Positions 58,987 to 64,000 of a stretch of 64,000 nucleotides of DNA are shown in pieces. The position numbers and the translations under genes are program-made. The notes under the pieces are model-generated. The model was given only the letters and a program-made list of their open reading frames with translations. It was not told the origin of the DNA and did no database searches. The DNA lies in the NCBI RefSeq assembly GCF_017355885.1, contig NZ_JAFEUU010000002.1:518060-582059 (forward strand), given 5' to 3'. Position 1 is the first letter of the stretch, and every line of letters starts with the position of its first letter. The DNA is from Sabulicella rubraurantiaca. GTDB taxonomy: Bacteria; Pseudomonadota; Alphaproteobacteria; Acetobacterales; Acetobacteraceae.

Positions 58987-60403
58987 CACCGGGCCACTCG
59001 ATCCGGGTGAGGTCCTGGCTGTGGATGACGCTCTGCTCCGTGCGAGCGGCAGCCCCGGCTTCGGGGTGACCACCACCGGCTTCATGCCCAAGCCCTTCGC
59101 CCGGCTGCTGGCGGAGAAGCTGGCGCTGGCCCGTGCCCTTCTCGGCCCCGAGGTGGATCTTTCGGGCGGCAGCGTCGTCCGTAAGCTTCTCGAGATCACG
59201 GCGCTGGAGGATGCACGGCAATGGTCAGCCCTGGCCGCCGCCTATGACGACATGTTCGTCTCCTCGGCCCGCGGCGCCGCGCTCTCCGCGCTGGGCGAGG
59301 AGCTTGGGCTTCCGCGGCCGCGCCTGGCGGCCACAGGACGCGTCGCCCTTGAGCTGAAGGAGGATCTGCCGGCGGGCGTCGAAAAGCTGACCCTGCCGCG
59401 CGGCCTGCGGCTGCTGACGCCCGGCGGCCACCATGTCGCCCTGTCGGAGACGGTGGTGCTGGATGGGGCGGAGAAGCGGCGCGAGGCGGCGGTGGAAGCC
59501 TTCATTCCCGGCCCTAGCCACAATCTGGATCCCGATTTCGCGGGTTCAGGCGGCCACCCCCAACGCATTGACCGCGTCAATCCCACCGACCCGCTGGCCG
59601 CCGGACTTCAGGCGGCGGAAGCCTCGGCCGGCAAGACCCTGCTCACGATCGAGCACAAGGAGAAGCTGACCGGCGGCGAGAAGGGGTGGCCGGATCTGCG
59701 CTACCGCCAGCTTCTGCTGCGCGCTCCGCGCTCAATCTGGACCGCGGCGGCGGTCGAGGTTGCGGTCTCCCTCGTGCCGGGCGTGCGCCAGGTACAGGTG
59801 GTGGATCTGCGCGGCGGGCTCGACCTCCAGCAATCCATCTTCGGCAACTTCAACTTCATCGAGCGGCTCTTCGGCACCGAGCGCGACCTGGCCAGCCCCT
59901 ACTACGTCACAGTGCTGGTAGCCCCGACCCCGGCCGCCATCTGGTCCGGCCCGGATGGGCTGCACGCCATGGTGCAGCAGGCGCTGGAGGATGTGCGGCC
60001 CATCGGCATTTATCCCAACATCCAGCAGGCGAACGAGGTCGGGGTCGGGGTCGCCGCGCGCCTCGTGGTGCGCGGCCTGCCCATGCCGACGGGAACCGCC
60101 GCCGTGGTGAATGCCTCGGCCGCCGCCGCCGCCCTGCGTGCCCGGTTGCACGCCCGTCTGCAACGCTACGTGGACACGCTGCCTTTCGGCGAGCCGGTTC
60201 GCGTTTCTGAGGTGATCTGGACCTTGATGAGTGAGCCCGGCGTTGCCGATGCGCGCGACGTGCGGCTGCTGCGCTACCCCGCCACGACTGGGACGCCGGG
60301 CGCGCCGCAGGAATTGCCCGTGGGCCAGAACGTGGATCCGGGTGCCGACAGCATCCCCGCTTATGTGGATCTCGACACACCCGTCCGGCTGGAGATCATC
60401 TGA
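58976..60403 (+). CDS. Baseplate assembly protein J-like
   Basis: A 475-residue protein like phage gpJ/gp6, the main wedge component. Landmarks: KPFARLLAEKLALARALLGP, GSVVRKLLEITALEDARQWS, AAYDDMFVSSARGAALSALG followed by EELGLPRPRLAATGRVALEL, KGWPDLRYRQLLLRAPRSIW, and GVRQVQVVDLRGGLD. The C-terminus (PFGEPVRVSEVIWTLMSEPG, VADARDVRLLRYP) also fits. Length matches the family. Its last base overlaps the ATG of the next gene. Confidence 0.75.
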   Translation: MSDSTGPLDPGEVLAVDDALLRASGSPGFGVTTTGFMPKPFARLLAEKLALARALLGPEVDLSGGSVVRKLLEITALEDARQWSALAAAYDDMFVSSARGAALSALGEELGLPRPRLAATGRVALELKEDLPAGVEKLTLPRGLRLLTPGGHHVALSETVVLDGAEKRREAAVEAFIPGPSHNLDPDFAGSGGHPQRIDRVNPTDPLAAGLQAAEASAGKTLLTIEHKEKLTGGEKGWPDLRYRQLLLRAPRSIWTAAAVEVAVSLVPGVRQVQVVDLRGGLDLQQSIFGNFNFIERLFGTERDLASPYYVTVLVAPTPAAIWSGPDGLHAMVQQALEDVRPIGIYPNIQQANEVGVGVAARLVVRGLPMPTGTAAVVNASAAAAALRARLHARLQRYVDTLPFGEPVRVSEVIWTLMSEPGVADARDVRLLRYPATTGTPGAPQELPVGQNVDPGADSIPAYVDLDTPVRLEII

Positions 60404-62637
60404 TGGCCGGCTTGGCGGATCTCCTCGGGGCCGCCAGCGCCCGCGCGATGGCGACGCACCTGACCGCGCCGCTGCGGGCCGGCGCCGCCCAGCGCATCAT
60501 TTCCGTGAACGAGGTGGGCGCCCTTGCGGTCGGCTTTCCGACGCGGCGTCCCCTGCTGCTCCTCGCCGTGCGGCGCGACCTGCAAGCGCGGCCGCTGGAA
60601 GTTCGGGCAGAGCAGGCGGACGGCGCGGTCCTGCCGCCGCTTTCCTTCGCAGAATGGAGCGAGGCCGGCACCGCCCTGCCGCTCTTCAACCCCGGGGTGG
60701 AGGCCGGTGGCCCCTTCACCCTCACCATCTCCGCGACGCTCGGCGGCACTCCCTTGCCCAGCGCGGAACTCGGCGAATGGCTGGAAGGGCTGCTGAGCGA
60801 GGGCGAACTTGGCCGCCTGATCGCCGTGCTGGGAGCAGAAAAGGCGCGCACCCGGCGGGAGGCGCGGCGGCTTCTCGCCATGCGGCGGCTGGAGCAGGCG
60901 GCCGACGACGCGCTCGACCGACTTGGCGCCGATCTCGGCGTGCCGCGGCTGGACGCGGTGCCCGAATGGGACGCGGCGCGGCGCGAGATCACGGCACGGC
61001 CGGAGCCCGAGAATGATCCCGCCTTCCGGCGCCGCCTCGGCATCTATCGTCCCTTCATCGCGCCCACGCCGGCGGCTGCTCTCTCCCTGCTGCGCCAGGG
61101 CATCCCGGAGGTGCGGCTGGCCGAGCCGGGCAACCCTCTCGCCGTCGCTGTCAGCCTTGTGGCCATCGGCCCGGCAGCCCCGCGTGACGAGATGCTGGCG
61201 CGGCTGCGCGCCGACTGGCTCGTCCATCCCCGCGCCGACGCAGAATCCGACGCGGTCCACGCGCCGCGTTTCCTTCCGGCTCCGCGCCGGGCGGCCGTGG
61301 AGGCACTGCGGGCTCGGCTGCGGGGCGGCTTCGACTTCCCGCCCGGCGCGGCGCTCTCGCCCGGGCTGGCCGTCGCGATGGACCGCGCGGCGCGCATTCT
61401 GGCCGCGCTGGGCCATGCCGGGCGGCTTGCGGTGCAGCAGGCGCAGGACCCGGCTGGCGGCAACCGCTTCGAAACCGGGTTGGGCCTCAGCGTCACGCCC
61501 GTGGCGGTTGGGGAAGCCGATGCGCTGCGCGACCTCCTCCTCGCCCCGCGCGAAGCGGGAGACGACCGCGAGGCAGAGGCGCTGATCGCCGAGGCGCGGG
61601 CCGAACCGCCGCCAGAGGGCGATGTCACCCTCGACTGGCTGTGGCGCGCGGCCGGCATCAGGACGCGGCACCGCCTCTCCACCGGCGCGCTCTTCCTGTC
61701 GGACATGCCGATGCGAGGCCTCACGATCACCGGGCCGTCGGTCGTGCCGCTCGGCACCACGGCCAGCTTCCACGCCGCCTTCGAGGCCGAGGGCGACCCG
61801 ACGCTGAACGAGGCGCTGGGGCGTGCTCTCGCGGAAGCCACTGCGCGGCAGCCGGCCTCTGGCGCGCCCGGCTTCACCGTGCTGGATCCTGATGCCGCTG
61901 CCGCGCGCCGTGCGGCTTCGGTCGATGTCCCGGCCGGAAGCACCGTCGCCAATCTGCTCGCGGCGGCCGGGCTTCCGGCCCCGGGGGCCGCTGCTGCCAC
62001 CACCAAGGCCTTGGACATCCTGCCGACCGAACTGCACCGGGCGATCGTCCTCGATGCTGCGCTTTCCGCACAGATCCGGGCGGGCGCCGTGGCGGCGATT
62101 GCGCCGCTCCAATCCCTGGTTCAGCTATTGCGCGAGAGCGGGGTGACCTCCCTCCTGCCCCTCGCCACTCCCACCGAGATCCTGTTGGTCGCGGGCGTGA
62201 CGCCCCTGCCGATTGCGGGGGTGAACCTGGGCGAGCGGAGAGCCACCGGTCTTCGTTGGGCCGTCGTGCCGCTGAGCGGCACCGCCACCCTGGCCCAGCA
62301 AGGGCCGCACGCGGTCCTCACGCCGGGTGAGCCTGGCCTCATCGCGCTGGTGGCGCTGGGACATATCCGGGACGGCCGCCCTGACCCCTACGAGATCCGC
62401 TGCGAGTTGCCCGAGGGAAGGCTGCTCGACCTCGCGGAATACGAGTGGCTGATGAACGCCCTGGAGCGCTGCTTTGCGCTGGGCGTCGAGATCAACACGT
62501 GGCGGCTCCGTCAGGCCCATGTGGACTTGGACGGCGACGGCGCTGCTGATCCCCTGCCGCCGTCCTTGGCCCGCCATTACCGCCGCTTCCGGATGCCGCG
62601 CCTGCGCGGCCTGGATGAGCCCGAGAAAGGGATCTGA
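60403..62637 (+). CDS. Large baseplate or tail protein, 744 residues, gpI/Afp12-like position
   Basis: It follows the J-like gene, where phages encode tail protein I and injection systems encode the Afp12-type wedge. It is long for gpI (about 200 residues). DPAFRRRLGIYRPFIAPTPA recalls a baseplate entry motif, and ARRLLAMRRLEQAADDALDR is a long helix. The middle holds repeats of beta segments and helices (ATKALDILPTELHRAIVLDA), and DPYEIRCELPEGRLLDLAEY with DLDGDGAADPL, an acidic site, lies near the C-terminus. The protein may be a wedge fused to extra domains. No family is firmly recognised. Confidence 0.5.
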   Translation: MAGLADLLGAASARAMATHLTAPLRAGAAQRIISVNEVGALAVGFPTRRPLLLLAVRRDLQARPLEVRAEQADGAVLPPLSFAEWSEAGTALPLFNPGVEAGGPFTLTISATLGGTPLPSAELGEWLEGLLSEGELGRLIAVLGAEKARTRREARRLLAMRRLEQAADDALDRLGADLGVPRLDAVPEWDAARREITARPEPENDPAFRRRLGIYRPFIAPTPAAALSLLRQGIPEVRLAEPGNPLAVAVSLVAIGPAAPRDEMLARLRADWLVHPRADAESDAVHAPRFLPAPRRAAVEALRARLRGGFDFPPGAALSPGLAVAMDRAARILAALGHAGRLAVQQAQDPAGGNRFETGLGLSVTPVAVGEADALRDLLLAPREAGDDREAEALIAEARAEPPPEGDVTLDWLWRAAGIRTRHRLSTGALFLSDMPMRGLTITGPSVVPLGTTASFHAAFEAEGDPTLNEALGRALAEATARQPASGAPGFTVLDPDAAAARRAASVDVPAGSTVANLLAAAGLPAPGAAAATTKALDILPTELHRAIVLDAALSAQIRAGAVAAIAPLQSLVQLLRESGVTSLLPLATPTEILLVAGVTPLPIAGVNLGERRATGLRWAVVPLSGTATLAQQGPHAVLTPGEPGLIALVALGHIRDGRPDPYEIRCELPEGRLLDLAEYEWLMNALERCFALGVEINTWRLRQAHVDLDGDGAADPLPPSLARHYRRFRMPRLRGLDEPEKGI

Positions 62638-62640
62638 CCC

Positions 62641-63753
62641 ATGTCAGGCAGCAATCAGCTCAGCTTCGGCGCCACCACCGTGGACATGGTCTACAAGACC
62701 TTCCTCGAACAGAAGCTGGACATCGCCGACGCGAAGGTGATGGCAGCGCATTGGCTGCTGGACAATGTCTACAGCGCAGGCCGCAGCTTCGGTTATTCGC
62801 GGCCCTTCCCGCCCAGCGAGCCCGACTGCTCCCCGCCGCCATTCCAGCGCCGCTTCGCCCATGCCGATTGGACGGATGGCGAGAGCGTGGTGCAGGCCGG
62901 CAAGACCGAGGGCGGCGACGAGGGCTTCAACGCGCGCTTCCACAAGATCGAGGAGGATCTGGACCATCTGGGTCGCCTCGCCGCGCAGGCCTTCACCTGC
63001 ATCGAGGGAATGCGGGCCAGCCTGTCCCAGGCACTGGACGAGATCCGCGCTGAGCTGAACCGAATCAATGCCGACATCGCGCAACTCAAGCGCGGCACGA
63101 TGACGACGCCCGTGGTGACGGGCCCGCTCGTCACCGGTCCGAAATTCCTCGGCAAGGGAGTGATCCTGGATCGCCCGGCCCAGATCTGGCAGCTCGAGAG
63201 CGGGCAGGTTGTCACCTTGCCGCAGATCACCGAGACGCGCACGCCGCAGGCCGTCCAGCCCGTCACGCGCGCCCCCGGGATTGCTGAGATCCTTACGGAG
63301 GACCCGGCAATTCTCCACGACTTCGGGAACGGCTTCACGGCAAAGGACCTCATCGAGAAGCACGGAAACCGCCTCAGCAGCGACGGACGTCCCCTGGGTG
63401 AGCTACTTTCCTCCATTCCTCCGACCGAGCGCTTTGCAAACTCGGACGAGCTGCTGGGGCGAATGACCGAGCTGGACGCGTCACTCGTGAAGGGCCTCGG
63501 CGCCGACGCCCAGATCCGGGAGAATCTGGGCCAAGCCACCGGATCGGTTGGCGCCGCCACCCTCGACAAGGTGCAGGACATTTCCCCTGCCCTGACCCGG
63601 GCCCTTGAGGCAGAGGGCGTGAAGACGATTGATGACATGGCGTCTCTTGATGCGACGAAGCTCACGGGCATTGCCTCGCGCCAAGGCGTTGCACTCCAGG
63701 CCGGTTCGGCTGGGGCGCTGCTTGCACGGGTTAAGACTCTCAAGCGGCTCTAG
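62641..63753 (+). CDS. Last gene of the cluster: coiled-coil protein with helix-hairpin-helix-like C-terminus, 370 residues
   Basis: It begins MSGSNQLSFGATTVDMVYKTF. A coiled-coil segment lies near residues 100-160 (HKIEEDLDHLGRLAAQAFTC; LSQALDEIRAELNRINADIA), followed by a Val/Thr strand region, and a C-terminal domain (ALTRALEAEGVKTIDDMASL, DATKLTGIASRQGVALQAGS) that resembles a helix-hairpin-helix or SAM-like fold. It may be a fiber or tail-tip accessory, or a soluble cargo. It starts three bases after the preceding stop; a hairpin follows downstream. Confidence 0.5.
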   Translation: MSGSNQLSFGATTVDMVYKTFLEQKLDIADAKVMAAHWLLDNVYSAGRSFGYSRPFPPSEPDCSPPPFQRRFAHADWTDGESVVQAGKTEGGDEGFNARFHKIEEDLDHLGRLAAQAFTCIEGMRASLSQALDEIRAELNRINADIAQLKRGTMTTPVVTGPLVTGPKFLGKGVILDRPAQIWQLESGQVVTLPQITETRTPQAVQPVTRAPGIAEILTEDPAILHDFGNGFTAKDLIEKHGNRLSSDGRPLGELLSSIPPTERFANSDELLGRMTELDASLVKGLGADAQIRENLGQATGSVGAATLDKVQDISPALTRALEAEGVKTIDDMASLDATKLTGIASRQGVALQAGSAGALLARVKTLKRL

Positions 63754-63793
63754 GTGACGGAGCCAAGCGGAGGCACCACTTAGGTTGAGGGCT

Positions 63794-63818
63794 GGCCGGG
63801 GTTGTGTGCGCCCCGGCC
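63794..63818 (+). terminator. Hairpin after the tail-like cluster
   Basis: Eight-base arms (GGCCGGGG at 63794-63801 and CCCCGGCC at 63811-63818) around a nine-base loop, 41 bases after the last stop. No T-tract follows, so termination is uncertain. Confidence 0.35.
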
Positions 63819-63895
63819 GTGCCGCGTGACTTGGCCAAGGTGCCTTCGCTTCCCATAGGCGCTTTCTATCGCCTTCATCGCCTCTATTGTCTGGG

Positions 63896-63913
63896 CCGAT
63901 CATGCTGGATCGG
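63896..63913. repeat. Inverted repeat upstream of the final open frame
   Basis: CCGATC-ATGCTG-GATCGG, six-base arms, 56 bases before the ATG at 63970. It may be an operator for the gene that begins at the window edge. Confidence 0.25.
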
Positions 63914-63969
63914 TAGCATGGCCTCACTCCCGCAGCACGGGACCCACCGAGAGCCAAAGGACCCAGACC

Positions 63970-64000
63970 ATGACCACCATCTCCTCCCCCGCCCCCGCCT
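63970..64000 (+). CDS. Start of a gene that runs off the window
   Basis: An ATG after AAAGGA opens MTTISSPAPA and continues past the edge. Ten codons are too few to identify it. It follows the tail-like cluster after a 216-base gap that holds a hairpin and a short inverted repeat, so it may be a further cluster gene or a new unit. Confidence 0.3.
   Translation, partial: MTTISSPAPA

Noticed and set aside
47702..63753. A type VI secretion system
   Set aside because: There are no TssB/TssC pair, TssM, TssL, TssK or ClpV genes, and the single sheath and J-like/gp25-like genes are phage-tail type.
47702..63753. A complete prophage
   Set aside because: No integrase, terminase, portal, capsid or lysis genes are seen in the window, and no tRNA or clear attachment site flanks the cluster.
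1..64000. CRISPR arrays, tRNA or rRNA genes
   Set aside because: No regularly spaced repeats and no recognisable tRNA or rRNA sequence were seen by eye.

Overview
The window is very GC-rich, densely packed chromosomal DNA that most resembles an alphaproteobacterium of the Acetobacteraceae/Roseomonas type. This rests on the aroQ-accB-accC-aat arrangement, the base composition, the wealth of Bug-family (TctC-like) solute receptors and the constant use of ATGA/GTGA translational coupling. This is recognition from protein sequence, not a database result.

Housekeeping and core metabolism (1-8.1 kb): the end of a thiamine block (thiS, partial thiG, minus strand), an LpxR-type outer-membrane lipid A deacylase, aroQ, accB, accC and aat, then cytochrome b561, a DUF429 protein, a ketopantoate-reductase-like enzyme and a creatininase-family amidohydrolase. 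Transport and miscellaneous genes (8.2-22.9 kb): a full tripartite tricarboxylate transporter (receptor, TctB, TctA) ending in a strong terminator; a CPA1 antiporter coupled to a 1385-residue DUF4011-type helicase with a Vsr-like nuclease region; a VOC protein; and a MarR regulator divergent from a TRAP transporter (P-terminator-Q-M) whose operon ends in a fumarylacetoacetase-like gene.

Catabolic accessory region (22.9-39.1 kb): two minus-strand units, SDR-Bug-LacI and 3-hydroxyisobutyrate-dehydrogenase-like-lactonase-Bug, share a near-identical palindrome (TGATACCGGTATCA and a 12/14 match) and probably form one LacI-type regulon. Around them lie Bug-MmgE/PrpD, an orphan peptide-type binding protein behind a 16-bp palindrome, a beta-barrel-like protein, a LysR relic, a BisC-like molybdoenzyme, another Bug receptor, an epoxide-hydrolase-like enzyme and a SnoaL-like protein. 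The window encodes five Bug receptors but only one TctAB membrane pair.

ABC region (39.1-47.5 kb): after a gene-poor stretch carrying a perfect inverted repeat comes a minus-strand operon of binding protein, amidohydrolase, two permeases and two ATPases, with a divergent LysR regulator.

Contractile tail-like region (47.7-63.8 kb): thirteen plus-strand genes, nearly all overlapping, encode a tail sheath, a probable tube, a hub/spike fusion, a PAAR-like tip, a gp25-like wedge, a baseplate-J-like protein and several unrecognised proteins. A 1031-residue protein lies in the tape-measure position and is followed by a 498-residue protein with a PD-(D/E)xK-like motif, a candidate nuclease cargo. 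No capsid, terminase, portal or AAA+ ATPase gene is seen before the window ends. I read this as a contractile injection system or tailocin-like device of unusual composition, and it is the most interesting part of the window.
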